Part shown: positions 36,901 to 44,856 of the stretch, piece by piece
Numbering within the stretch: the stretch's first letter is position 1
Layout of the letters: every line of letters starts with the position of its first letter
From: Pycnococcus provasolii
Taxonomy: Eukaryota; Chlorophyta; Pseudoscourfieldiophyceae; Pseudoscourfieldiales; Pycnococcaceae
NCBI GenBank assembly: GCA_938743325.2
Contig: OW568864.1
Coordinates: 1,178,001-1,242,000, forward strand
DNA: 64,000 nucleotides
Direction: 5' to 3'
Notes under the pieces: generated by a model
Seen by the model: the letters and a program-made list of their open reading frames with translations, nothing else
Told to the model about the DNA's origin: nothing
Databases searched by the model: none
Position numbers and translations under genes: made by a program

Positions 36901-39900
36901 CACAATCGCCACCGCGGGATGCACCCGAAGAATGGATACCTGGCGACGTGACGAAGGTGCACCGATGCTCATGCGACAAGCGCATTCGTGACCATTTCGA
37001 CCTCAGGACTAGCAAAGCTTCTCGTGTCACACTGTCTCCTGGGGTGGCCTCTGTGGACGCGAATATTACGACGTATTACTTCCACAGTTTTTCCTTGTCA
37101 TTCCGAAGCCTCACTGCAAATAAGTTTGCATACGACACGGTGTACTATAAGGGCATGATGTCAAATCCGATTCTTCCTGCCATGTCCTTGCTCGAACCTA
37201 TGGAAGGTGACGTGGTACCGTATGATACACCTCTTGTGCTGAAGGGCGTCGTTCTTGGCGAATCGTCAGGCGACGTTCAAATGAGCTGGAGCATACATGC
37301 TGATACATCCACACCGGCTGTGAATATCACAGCGAACGATATGCTTACTCCGGCGAATCTGGCAACCGTGTCTCTCCGGGCAGGGGTACTCTCTCCCGGA
37401 GGAACGTATCGTGCCAAATTCCACGGCAAGCGCACCGTGTTGGGGCGCACGTCGCACGCCCACACTTCAACCGTCTTTCATGTTGCGCATCCGCCCATCG
37501 GCGGCATGTTCGAAGTGTGCCGCCCCATTGGTAAATTTGGCACGGAGGAGGACTGTGTCGTGGGGCAAATGGAACCGGCTGTGTTAGGCCCAGATGGAAG
37601 ACGCCGTGTTGGCCACGACCCATGTGCGATGCCTAGCGTGCAGAACGGCGCACAGAGTGTGCGAACGCGGCGTCGCTCGTCGACAGTGCCCGCGCGCCGA
37701 CGATTGCTTCAGGCCATCGCCGAGGACCAATTCTTTACTACGGAGCTTGCGACATACTACGAGCTAGGTCGCATACGTCCCGATTTGCGCGGATTTTCCG
37801 GTGGCACCTCCCTTGGCTCCGACGGAAGATATATTTACCTGTCGCCATTCAACAACGGCGGTAGCTACTTTGGCACCGTGATTCGCCTCAATACCGAGCC
37901 GACGATGATCGGATCTGGCACAGTCGAGCTACCCAGCATTGACAGCGAGCTGAAAGGTTTTTCCGGAATCTTCAGTGATCTGCGTTACGTCTATCTAGTC
38001 CCAGAGCGGAATGCGCGTGGACCCACGAGCAAATTTGTTCGCATCGACTCGTTTCAGTTCAGCGGTGCTGGCGTTTCTGTCGTCGACCTGTCAGAGAAAA
38101 GCAGTCTCCTGAAAGGATTTCGTGGCGGTTTCGAGAAGAATGGCTACTCATACCTCGCGCCTTGGAGAAACGACGATGGCATTCACGGCTTGTTTGTACG
38201 CGTGGATAATACTGCATTCAACACAGGTGAAGATATATCAAAAGCTCAATTTATTGACACGATCGATCTCACGAAAGTTGACCCGGATCTCAAGGGATTT
38301 TCAGACGCTGTCACGGATGGCGTCTTCGCGTACCTGATCCCCTTTGACACCGGGGATACGTACAGCGGAAAAATTGCCCGAGTGAGTCTCTCTGGCTTCG
38401 CTCTGGGCATTGATACTGCAGTAGACATGCTGGACCTGACAACGCTCTGTGTGACGTGCAGGGACCTGATTGGCTTCAAAGGCGGGTTCCACGATAAGGG
38501 ATACTTATATCTCATTCCCTTCACCAACGCCAAGGTGCTTCGCTTTGCCACTTCAGCTTTCAAGCGTCCAGACACACTTCGACAGACTCTCCAGGTGGTT
38601 GACCTCATGGAGGAACTTTCCAAAGCCTCACCAACCTCGCCGATACCCTCTGGCTTCAGCTCAGGCTTCATAGATGCTGATCACGTGTACTACACCGCGA
38701 CGTACTCTGGGGTCGTCATGCGTCTTTCCCGGGACAACTTTTCAAAAGACAGCCTTGCCGTTTTAGACTTGAGCATCCTCAACAAAGAGCTGCGAGGCTT
38801 TTCGGCGAGCTTCCGCCACCGCAACATGGCGTACATGGTTCCAGACGACGGCGGGAAATCCGGCAAGATTGCGGCCGTTCAGGTGGAGTTCAGCCCTCCT
38901 CCTCCGCCGAGTCCACCACCGCCGCCACCACCGCCACCACCGCCACCACCGCCGCCGCCCGCCCCGTCACGGTACCAGCGGGCGATCATATCCGGCGTTG
39001 CGCTTACGGACATCTTTCACTTCGTGGCAGGTGGGTGGTCTGTCGCAGATGAATCGGATGGCACGCTCAAGTACGAGTTTGGTGTGCTGGGGCACTCGGA
39101 CGTGCACTCTTCGTTGGCCATGGAATCTTACAGTTCCACGCTGGAAACGATGCTTCCGATCAGCCGATGCCCGAACGGTGTGATACAGCTTTATGCGACT
39201 GTGACGAATGGGGCAGGCTCCTCGGTGCATCTCACAGCATCCGTTGTGACCACGCTGCCGGGAGACATTAGCAGCACGGTGCTGTCGTCTCTGAAGGATG
39301 CCACTGTGCTAGCTGGCACTGATTCGCGCTTAAGAAGCGTTGAATTGGCGATGGGGTCTATCACCGGGGACGCGATGACCAACACCAGCAATGCCACCGT
39401 GTTCACCTTGACTAGGGCAAGGGCAAATCGTGACGAGGCGCGTGACATAAGCACGAGAATGCTCACGCAGATTTCGCAAGCTGAGGTTGATCGATATGCC
39501 GAGCAAGCTGAGACAAATGCAATTCAGGCGCACATGTCAGAGGTGCTCTCACGCATCTCTTCTGCCAGTGCGCTACTCCTTAACGCCAACAAGGGTGAAG
39601 TTAGTGCGGAGATGTCGGGAAAGGTGCTGGAGGCGATCAATAGATTGCTAACTTCAGGTGCGCCAGGCGACGACTCGACAGGTTCGAGCATCATGGATGC
39701 CGTTGATATCTCTTTCGGGATTCTCGATATGCCAAACGCTACCGCAACCTCAACGGGTGCAGGCTCTTCGCGCAGATCCCTCCGCGCAACATCTCCTACG
39801 TTAGGTGTGTCAGACGCGTCAATTCAGCTTGCCGCGCAGCTGCGCAGCACGCTGCATTTGCTCGCCCCGTCTATGCTTCATGGTGCCATTGCAAACGAGC

Positions 39901-40670
39901 CGTCCATCACGATACATCGTCCGCACGTTTCCCTGTCCATGCAGAGACTTGATGACAGGCGATATGCAATCGGCGCGAAGACAGGGTGGCACGCAATGAC
40001 TGGCGACGACAGCACGGTGCGCGACATGCCTAGCGTTGAAATGGAGCACCTGTACGTACTCCCGTCTCCTTGGATCGGGCATTTGCATGGTAGCAGGTCG
40101 TCGTCGCGAAGCTTCGCGGATATGGCCGTCGTGCAGTACATGCGTGGATGGAACTTGGCAACCTACGGGACGAATGCGTCGCTACATCTAAATTCGTCCG
40201 GTGTAGGTGGGCTATTTAGCTCGGTGAGTCAAATCCTTTTTTACGACTCCACGAGCGGAAAGCGCGTGGGGTATACCGCAGCTAATACAAGCGATCCAGC
40301 AATGCAGGTCGGCGCGATGGTTCGTATGGATCGAGAGCTTAACGCAATCCAGTCAAGTTTGTACACGCCGAAATGCTCACAATTCGACTCAACACAAGGC
40401 TCGTGGAGCGCAGATGCAACGGGAACGAGTACCTCGATGAATCGCACGAGCACGAGTTCGTCGAAGGTTGTATTACTTCGCATGTGCCGCAGCGGCGACC
40501 TAACCAACGCGCTTGCCGTGACGGGCTTCGATCGCACTTTCAGCTTCACTGTGTTGGATTCTGCACGAACGAAATCGAGTGACGACTTCTGGATCTTGTT
40601 GTGTGGTTTGCTTGGTGCCGTCGTTGTGATTGCCGCTGTCTGCGGCTTTGTGGGATCGAGGCGAGGATGA
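33966..40670 (+). CDS. Giant surface protein: polyproline, REJ region, seven beta-propeller-like repeats, GPS-like region, one TM
   Basis: 2,234 residues from the ATG at 33966. Residues ~15-55 contain a signal/anchor helix (SGLSLAATLFAVALTTLPT). Polyproline blocks separated by PPGQAV/PPGQAA modules fill ~65-300. A Cys-rich patch (CEQCDVFGSCGGCDSLTDCS) follows. Residues ~620-1180 resemble an REJ module (VLDGSGTTPGWGIPGLLYQW; FTYTFELTATNCAALRESAQ). Seven ~60-residue repeats of the form L-(R/K)-G-F-(S/R)-G-x-F...Y-(L/V)-x-P lie at 37784-38886. A second polyproline linker precedes another REJ/GAIN-like part with CSQFDSTQGSWSADATG near the end, GPS-like. A final TM (ILLCGLLGAVVVIAAVCGF) ends in GSRRG. 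Adhesion or mating receptor is inferred; there is no channel domain. Confidence 0.8.
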   Translation: MGTTPASEATQTRRRRMPGNRNTKVMSGLSLAATLFAVALTTLPTNTGVTKAHALSFYGLDEKTPSPPPPPPPPPPPPPPPPPPPPPPPPPPPPPPPPPGQAAKPPPPPPPPQSSSSPSTPSATPASHTEVGFYGFAAVAAAPVQSHPPPPPPPPPPPPPPPPPPPPPGQAVSPPPPPPPPPPPPPPPPPPPPPPPPPPPPPPGQAVPPPPPPPPQPPPPPPPPPGQAVPPPPPPPPPPPPPPPPPPGQAVPPLPPPAPPPSNSSLSPPPPQPPHLPPPTPPPNPPPPPPTPLTCEQCDVFGSCGGCDSLTDCSYRGVAEQYAPLNSSTLALVLADLPNRTKYDLLDSGAVKVQCSVCPLGYNGTGSTGCKDITRPTTTVTFVDGKGVSVFEGVRLLDKEGTYFLDLKATKEYPGQSNSMVLPLCASLNAVLASRIRPGSCGAFQMALIRNGADDEYDGGEPEFETVTGSSITLRKPDVGEYELHVRTADSAGNVEADAAIIAFNVGKHVAPTGTLDAARGEIRVVFNEQPPDVSSGDEVPCVDILDGDSAARIGPGSTCTWPADRFGHDQSYEMVAQLTLDALVCPAELALGKKSLQLTFLSDFNEGFKRNNGYFFTGTAPIQLPDQVAKPHVQIIGTNRISACTGLVLDGSGTTPGWGIPGLLYQWSITSVKPEDVPVPLTMDDLDKNVYDQLKLLALDYTTTHVRIPRDAILTYMQRGFTYTFELTATNCAALRESAQYEVTVGNRLLPQLAVPAGEPSSDHPSVRVLNVDSRDSVNLVAQASVPNLKNLPDTCPNVNGTVQLLYAWHRVVLPGRAADWHLASDGSWRPTDCLTDALAGDKSKQSLSPSESLYIPEFCLKFEEILTATTRQTPARYAFRVSVWLSSEATTLAEAVSRKAVSVATVVIQSHSAGLVANIAGGDRLFDITQEIVLDGSRSENLDDPPTKSGGASSNSSQYSWSCHLWSSDIITDDCVAQSPPRDAPEEWIPGDVTKVHRCSCDKRIRDHFDLRTSKASRVTLSPGVASVDANITTYYFHSFSLSFRSLTANKFAYDTVYYKGMMSNPILPAMSLLEPMEGDVVPYDTPLVLKGVVLGESSGDVQMSWSIHADTSTPAVNITANDMLTPANLATVSLRAGVLSPGGTYRAKFHGKRTVLGRTSHAHTSTVFHVAHPPIGGMFEVCRPIGKFGTEEDCVVGQMEPAVLGPDGRRRVGHDPCAMPSVQNGAQSVRTRRRSSTVPARRRLLQAIAEDQFFTTELATYYELGRIRPDLRGFSGGTSLGSDGRYIYLSPFNNGGSYFGTVIRLNTEPTMIGSGTVELPSIDSELKGFSGIFSDLRYVYLVPERNARGPTSKFVRIDSFQFSGAGVSVVDLSEKSSLLKGFRGGFEKNGYSYLAPWRNDDGIHGLFVRVDNTAFNTGEDISKAQFIDTIDLTKVDPDLKGFSDAVTDGVFAYLIPFDTGDTYSGKIARVSLSGFALGIDTAVDMLDLTTLCVTCRDLIGFKGGFHDKGYLYLIPFTNAKVLRFATSAFKRPDTLRQTLQVVDLMEELSKASPTSPIPSGFSSGFIDADHVYYTATYSGVVMRLSRDNFSKDSLAVLDLSILNKELRGFSASFRHRNMAYMVPDDGGKSGKIAAVQVEFSPPPPPSPPPPPPPPPPPPPPPPAPSRYQRAIISGVALTDIFHFVAGGWSVADESDGTLKYEFGVLGHSDVHSSLAMESYSSTLETMLPISRCPNGVIQLYATVTNGAGSSVHLTASVVTTLPGDISSTVLSSLKDATVLAGTDSRLRSVELAMGSITGDAMTNTSNATVFTLTRARANRDEARDISTRMLTQISQAEVDRYAEQAETNAIQAHMSEVLSRISSASALLLNANKGEVSAEMSGKVLEAINRLLTSGAPGDDSTGSSIMDAVDISFGILDMPNATATSTGAGSSRRSLRATSPTLGVSDASIQLAAQLRSTLHLLAPSMLHGAIANEPSITIHRPHVSLSMQRLDDRRYAIGAKTGWHAMTGDDSTVRDMPSVEMEHLYVLPSPWIGHLHGSRSSSRSFADMAVVQYMRGWNLATYGTNASLHLNSSGVGGLFSSVSQILFYDSTSGKRVGYTAANTSDPAMQVGAMVRMDRELNAIQSSLYTPKCSQFDSTQGSWSADATGTSTSMNRTSTSSSKVVLLRMCRSGDLTNALAVTGFDRTFSFTVLDSARTKSSDDFWILLCGLLGAVVVIAAVCGFVGSRRG
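34150..34850 (+). repeat. Polyproline-coding CCN tract with repeated GGCCAGGCGGTG spacers
   Basis: Long runs of CCA/CCG/CCT codons broken by CCACCTGGCCAGGCGGTG repeated five to six times in phase. The minus strand shows spurious poly-Gly frames. The tract is likely unstable and G-rich on the minus strand. Confidence 0.85.
37784..38886 (+). repeat. Seven diverged protein repeats inside the giant gene
   Basis: Starts of the units read LRGFSGGTSLG, LKGFSGIFSD, LKGFRGGFEK, LKGFSDAVTD, LIGFKGGFHD, PSGFSSGFID and LRGFSASFRH, each followed by a Y-(L/V/M)-x-P-like strand and an R-(L/V/I) strand. Seven units of ~60 residues suggest a closed seven-bladed propeller. DNA is not repeated, only the protein pattern. 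Confidence 0.65.
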
Positions 40671-40772
40671 CCCCTTCCCTTCCTGTAACATTATTTCCGA
40701 GATCATAATTATGATATGCGGCCATTCGACGAAGTAAAACGCCCCCCGCTCCTGAATGGTGAATGCGAATTT

Positions 40773-40854
40773 GGTGTGAATGGACGACCGTTGGACAAAT
40801 TGAGAACTAAAGTACATTCCATTACTGAATCATAATAATCTTAACGATCTTAAT
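40773..40854 (-). promoter_or_regulatory. Copy A of the shared 3'-end element
   Basis: After the uL1m stop the minus strand reads ATTCAGTAATGGAATG, TACTTTAGT, TTTGTCCAACGGTCGTCC and ATTCACACC. This is the best copy, with both boxes intact. Confidence 0.65.
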
Positions 40855-42159
40855 CTACGGCGTCTCCGTCGTCGGGTCGTCGTCCATCGACGACGCCTCG
40901 TTGATCAGGTCCCTCACATCCACATTAAACGCAGGTCCCATGTGGCTCTTCATATATGCTTTCAAGACGTAGCCCTGTGCTTTCACCGCCTGCGGCCGCA
41001 CATCCAGAATGGACTTCACGAAGCTTAGCACGTTATCTTGAATGTCCTCGAGCGGCATGGAGCACTTCGCCACGCCCGCAGAAATGTGCCCAAAGCGATC
41101 GGCACGGTATGAGATGTAGCTATGCTTTACGCGCTTCACCGCATCGGAAAGATCCGCGCTGGCGACGAGCGTTCCCGCTTTAGGTGTGGGCATGAGACGC
41201 CTCGGTCCAAGCAATCGGCTCACCTTCCCGAGCATCTTAACAGAGTCCTGCGTTGCGATCATAACGTCCCACTGCTTAGCCTTCTTCTTTCCATTCGCCT
41301 CGAGGAACTCGTCAACTGTCGTCTGATTCCCAATCTCATCCGCGCCGCTTGCTCTCGCAGTCTCAGCGTCTGCACCTTCGGCAAACACAAGCAGCTTGAC
41401 TTCACGGTGGCTGTGTGGCAAGCTGGTGGCACCACGCACCATCTGGTCCGCCTTGCGAACGTCGACGTTCAGGTGAAGGCACACCTCCACCGTCTCATCC
41501 ACCTGTACTCTGTGCGGGCGAGTCTGTGCTCTATGGTACATTTTTTCCTTCCAGCGCAGCTGTATCAGGTTGAGTACGTCGTACACCGCGAGCGGCGCAG
41601 TGGACCTCGCAGGTGGTCGACGTGTTTTCGTGTCGTCGTCCGCCGGGTCGACGAGTCTTGGCGGCTGAGCCGACGTTGGCGCGTCAATCGCCAACTCCAC
41701 CTCTTTATCCCAGTCGTGGTCTAAGTCCTCTTCATCTTCATCACCTCCACCGTTTTCGTTTTCGCCGTTGACTTTTTCCTGCCACGTCTGCGTGGCGTCG
41801 GTAGAGGCGGCGACCCCCTGCTCGTGCTCTTGGTCGGCAACGGCGGCGGTGGCGGCAGTGACTGTATCGTGGTTCGCCGACGCGAACGAGCGCACGTGCG
41901 CGCACGTCTTGGTCGCGTGGTGCGCTGCTCGCCTGCAGTCCACCTGCGGCACGGGCGACGCACGATACGCCCTTGCCGCCCCCGCGAGAGGCCGGATCAG
42001 AGTCGCGTGCGTCGCCCACACCTGCGCGTGCCCGATCCCGTCCACGTGCGTCGTGTACGTCGCGAGCGCATGCGTGGGTGCTGCGTACGTAGTAACCGCC
42101 TGCGTGCCTGCGATGATGCGCGTGGCGTTATTGGCAGTGCGTCGAAAGGCTGCGGCCAT
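40855..42159 (-). CDS. uL1m: Ribosomal protein uL1, probably mitochondrial
   Basis: 434 residues from the ATG at 42159, which opens a presequence (MAAAFRRTANNATRIIAGTQ). Up to ~165 the protein is low-complexity and acidic. The L1 domain starts near 190 with VEVCLHLNVDVRKADQMVRG, 'ATSLPHSHREVKLLVFAEGA', then WDVMIATQDSVKMLGKVSRL and LGPRRLMPTPKAGTL, the L1 signature. L1 forms the mobile stalk near the E site of the large subunit. A plastid location is the alternative, but the acidic insert and the leader fit mitochondria better. It is head-to-head with bL34m. Confidence 0.85.
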   Translation of the reverse strand: MAAAFRRTANNATRIIAGTQAVTTYAAPTHALATYTTHVDGIGHAQVWATHATLIRPLAGAARAYRASPVPQVDCRRAAHHATKTCAHVRSFASANHDTVTAATAAVADQEHEQGVAASTDATQTWQEKVNGENENGGGDEDEEDLDHDWDKEVELAIDAPTSAQPPRLVDPADDDTKTRRPPARSTAPLAVYDVLNLIQLRWKEKMYHRAQTRPHRVQVDETVEVCLHLNVDVRKADQMVRGATSLPHSHREVKLLVFAEGADAETARASGADEIGNQTTVDEFLEANGKKKAKQWDVMIATQDSVKMLGKVSRLLGPRRLMPTPKAGTLVASADLSDAVKRVKHSYISYRADRFGHISAGVAKCSMPLEDIQDNVLSFVKSILDVRPQAVKAQGYVLKAYMKSHMGPAFNVDVRDLINEASSMDDDPTTETP

Positions 42160-42560
42160 GTTGGCAGCTTGCGTAGCGTGGTGGCGCGAGAGCCTCCCTG
42201 CTCCTCCGGTGGTGTGGCGTGTGGCGCTGCGGGGGCGAGGGGGAGAGGGGAGAGGCTGGGGGGAGGGCGAGAGAAGAGGGGCGGCGGAGTTGGAGGCCGG
42301 AGGGAGTTGGAGTTGGAGTGTGAGGTTGCGTGGGCCGCCCGTAACCCTAACGGCAGGCGCAGGGGAGGGAGGGGAGGGGCCCGAGAACACCACAAGGACG
42401 GGCGAGCACCTCGGTCTCGCTGATGCTGGTCGGGGTTTCCACCAGCCAAGATTGGGTAGGTGGTGCACGGGTGGATCCCCTACTCCCCTTTCGGCCCTCC
42501 CTCTCGCCTCCCCTCCCCTCCTCATCCCGTTCCTCTTTCTTCCTCAAAAAGAAAAGCACC
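42160..42560. other. Shared promoter region of uL1m and bL34m
   Basis: 400 nt. GTAACCCTAACGG at 42341-42353 lies centrally; a G-rich stretch (42225-42270) and a C-rich stretch (42487-42535) flank the two starts so that each gene has a pyrimidine tract on its sense strand. The box resembles the telo-box of plant ribosomal-protein promoters. Promoter role is inferred. Confidence 0.5.
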
Positions 42561-43085
42561 ATGCCCGCCCCCACGGCGTCGGCGTCTCGGCTCCTGCTCG
42601 CAGCACGCTCTCTCGGGTGGACTCGCACGCTTCACGCTGGCGTGCTCACGCCTATGGCAATGGCAGCGCACGGGAAGGCGGGATCGAGCTCGGCCTTCGA
42701 CGCCTCGCAAGTAACTTCGAGCAGTCACGCGACGACAGCTTCGCCACCAGCCTCCTTGCTGAGACGAATCGGGAGCGAGGTGATGGCAAAGATACACGCC
42801 GTGACGGACGTGGCGGCGGCGGCGGCAACGGCGCCGGGGACAACGCTTGGGCGCACGCACGACGACACAGGGGTGCAGTACAACTTCCCGTGGGACGTGC
42901 TCAAGCAGCGCTTGGCGACAGACGACGCCGTCGACCATGGAGTCCTCAACATCAAACGGACGTGGCAGCCAAGCATGCGCAAGCGAAAGAACAAACACGG
43001 ATTCCTAAAGAGGCTGTCGACGCCAGGAGGACGGAAGGTGCTTGCGCGGCGGAGGGCGAAAGGGCGGTATCGCCTCACGTGGTGA
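42561..43085 (+). CDS. bL34m: Ribosomal protein bL34, probably mitochondrial
   Basis: 174 residues from the ATG at 42561, with an Arg/Ala/Ser leader ([20 protein letters not shown], then TRTLHAG). Only the last ~45 residues are the bL34 core: [40 protein letters not shown] and YRLTW. Bacterial L34 is ~46 residues, so the remainder is leader and extension. The extension [20 protein letters not shown] has no known domain. bL34 sits in the 23S-type rRNA domain near the exit tunnel. Confidence 0.9.
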   Translation: MPAPTASASRLLLAARSLGWTRTLHAGVLTPMAMAAHGKAGSSSAFDASQVTSSSHATTASPPASLLRRIGSEVMAKIHAVTDVAAAAATAPGTTLGRTHDDTGVQYNFPWDVLKQRLATDDAVDHGVLNIKRTWQPSMRKRKNKHGFLKRLSTPGGRKVLARRRAKGRYRLTW

Positions 43086-43212
43086 AGCACTGTAAGTTAA
43101 AATGACAAAGAACACGGAATTTAATATCATAACAAAGGGGGGAGAAAGAGGTTGTGTTTGAAACATATGGTGTCGTGGGGCAAAGCACGATCGGCTTGCC
43201 CACGTGACACGT

Positions 43213-43443
43213 TCACTCCGGCTTGTTTTTGTTGTCGCTGGTGATACCCCAGATGGTACCTGAGGTGACCTTGAGCGCATCGTCAAGTGACGCTTCCTGT
43301 GCCGCGTCGTCAACAGGCTGCTGTTTATTTCTTAGTCCCATCTGCTCGGCGATGTACCCGTAGTTCGCAGCGCCCACAAGGACAACGCCGACGCACACCT
43401 GCATAAGTGTCTGCCTCTGCCAGTTGTTATAACTCGACGTCAT
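43213..43443 (-). CDS. Small single-TM protein, unknown
   Basis: 76 residues from the ATG at 43443. One membrane segment, LMQVCVGVVLVGAANYGYIA, is followed by EQMGLRNKQQPVDDAAQEAS and a polar tail. N-terminus MTSSYNNWQRQT looks like a matrix- or cytosol-facing anchor. It starts 162 nt from NUP50 on the other strand. Possibly a small organelle-membrane subunit; no family recognised. Confidence 0.5.
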   Translation of the reverse strand: MTSSYNNWQRQTLMQVCVGVVLVGAANYGYIAEQMGLRNKQQPVDDAAQEASLDDALKVTSGTIWGITSDNKNKPE

Positions 43444-43605
43444 GTCTATGTGTGTGTGCGCGTTCGCTCGCCCACCACACCACCACGTCTACGAAAATTA
43501 GTGGCGCAACGACTTCGACGAACGCCGGTGCGTCCCAACCCCGCGATTGGGGGTTCCATTTCCCGCTGCGCCCCACGCCATTTTCGCCCGTGGGATAACA
43601 GGTCG

Positions 43606-44697
43606 ATGTCGTCCTCGGAGCTTCGCGCGCACGTTGCGGCGCTGAACAAGGACTTCGCGGCGTTCGTGCGCGAGTCGCTGGACAGCCGACCGCACGACAG
43701 CTGGGAGGCTGGTGTCAACGACTACCTCAACCACTGGAAGGAAATCAAGCAAAAGTTCAAAGACGGTACGCAACGGGGCACGCAGCTGTCATACCCTTCC
43801 TTCCAAACGGCAACCAACCAACCACGCAAGCACACGCTAACACACCATCCCTCCCTTGCACGCCCTTCAACAGTCATTGACAGTCCTGCAGACGTTGCCA
43901 CAACTTCAGCACCCGCTCCGGAGCTTAAGCCTGCAGCAGCGCCGTTCAGCTTCCTGGGCGGCGGCGGCGGCGGCGCCGCCGCTGACAGTGGTGCAGGAGC
44001 GTCGCAGCCTTTTCAGCTTGGATCGACGTCGTTTGGAAGTGCGGGCAATCCCTTCGGAGGTGGTGGTGGTGGCAGTGGTAGCACGGGTCTCTTCAATCTG
44101 GGTGGTCAGCCGCCGTCAACTTCGCTGTTCGCTTCGAGCGCATTTGGCGCAGGGGCTGCGGGCGGCGGCTTTGCGGGCGCTGCGAGCGCCCAGGGCGCAG
44201 ACGATGAGCCAGAGCGCCCGCCATCTCCGACGAAGGTGACAGAAAGTGACGAGAAAGTTGACGTGCTGTTCAAGTCCAAGGCAAAATTGCTCTTTGCCTC
44301 GAAAAACGAGGAAACGGGTGCGACTGAGTGGAAAGACCACGGGCTTGGTGTCCTCAGGCTTCAGCGACCTTCGGGAATGCCGGGCGCTAAGGCTCAGCTC
44401 GTGCTTCGCACGGAAACGCTTGGCAAGGTTCTTCTGAATGCCAGCTTGTACAAAGGTATGGCGACGCAGATTCGTCAGGCGGAGAACAAAAAGACGGGAG
44501 AGAAGGCGAAGACGGCGGAGGTGATGATGACTCTGTTCCCTCTTCGTGAGAAACCGCCACCTGCGCAGGACGGCGAGGCTAGCAAGTCGGCAGATTTTGA
44601 CGATACACCAGTCGCACAGCTGACATTGCTCAAGGTGGGAAGTTTGCAGCTAGCCAACGAAATGAAGGAGGCGATTGCGAACAACTTGCCCGCGTGA
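43606..44697 (+). CDS. NUP50: NUP50-like nucleoporin with Ran-binding domain, two exons
   Basis: Join 43606-43765 and 43874-44697; 327 residues. The start at 43606 opens LRAHVAALNKDFAAFVRESL, then 'WEAGVNDYLNHWKEIKQKF', similar to the importin-alpha/NUP153-binding N-terminus of NUP50-type proteins. The middle has FG-type repeats (FSFLGGG, FQLGSTSFGS, NPFGG, GLFNLGG, SLFASSAFG). The C-terminal RanBP1-type domain contains LFKSKAKLLFASKNEETGAT, EWKDHGLGVLRLQ and LLNASLYKGM. These proteins work at the nuclear basket in importin recycling. The 108-nt intron is in frame and free of stops, so an unspliced message would also be translatable. Confidence 0.85.
   Translation: MSSSELRAHVAALNKDFAAFVRESLDSRPHDSWEAGVNDYLNHWKEIKQKFKDGTQRGTQLSYPSFQTATNQPRKHTLTHHPSLARPSTVIDSPADVATTSAPAPELKPAAAPFSFLGGGGGGAAADSGAGASQPFQLGSTSFGSAGNPFGGGGGGSGSTGLFNLGGQPPSTSLFASSAFGAGAAGGGFAGAASAQGADDEPERPPSPTKVTESDEKVDVLFKSKAKLLFASKNEETGATEWKDHGLGVLRLQRPSGMPGAKAQLVLRTETLGKVLLNASLYKGMATQIRQAENKKTGEKAKTAEVMMTLFPLREKPPPAQDGEASKSADFDDTPVAQLTLLKVGSLQLANEMKEAIANNLPA
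43766..43873 (+). other. In-frame intron of 108 nt in NUP50
   Basis: GTACGC donor, CAACAG acceptor preceded by a pyrimidine run, and GCTAACAC as a branch site about 40 nt upstream. Removal joins KQKFKD to V-IDSPADV. The retained translation (TQRGTQLSYPSFQTATNQPR) has no counterpart in the family, so splicing is the likelier default. Confidence 0.7.
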
Positions 44698-44856
44698 AAA
44701 ATGAAAAGTGGAAACGTTTTCAAAAATCTCCATCAAGAACGTAAAGAAATCAATATATTTCTACCGTTACCAATAAAATCTTCTCCTTATTTTCTTTGGA
44801 AAAAACTTGCTTTGTATGAATCAACATCGTTTTCCCGCGTACTATGGGTATGTTTT

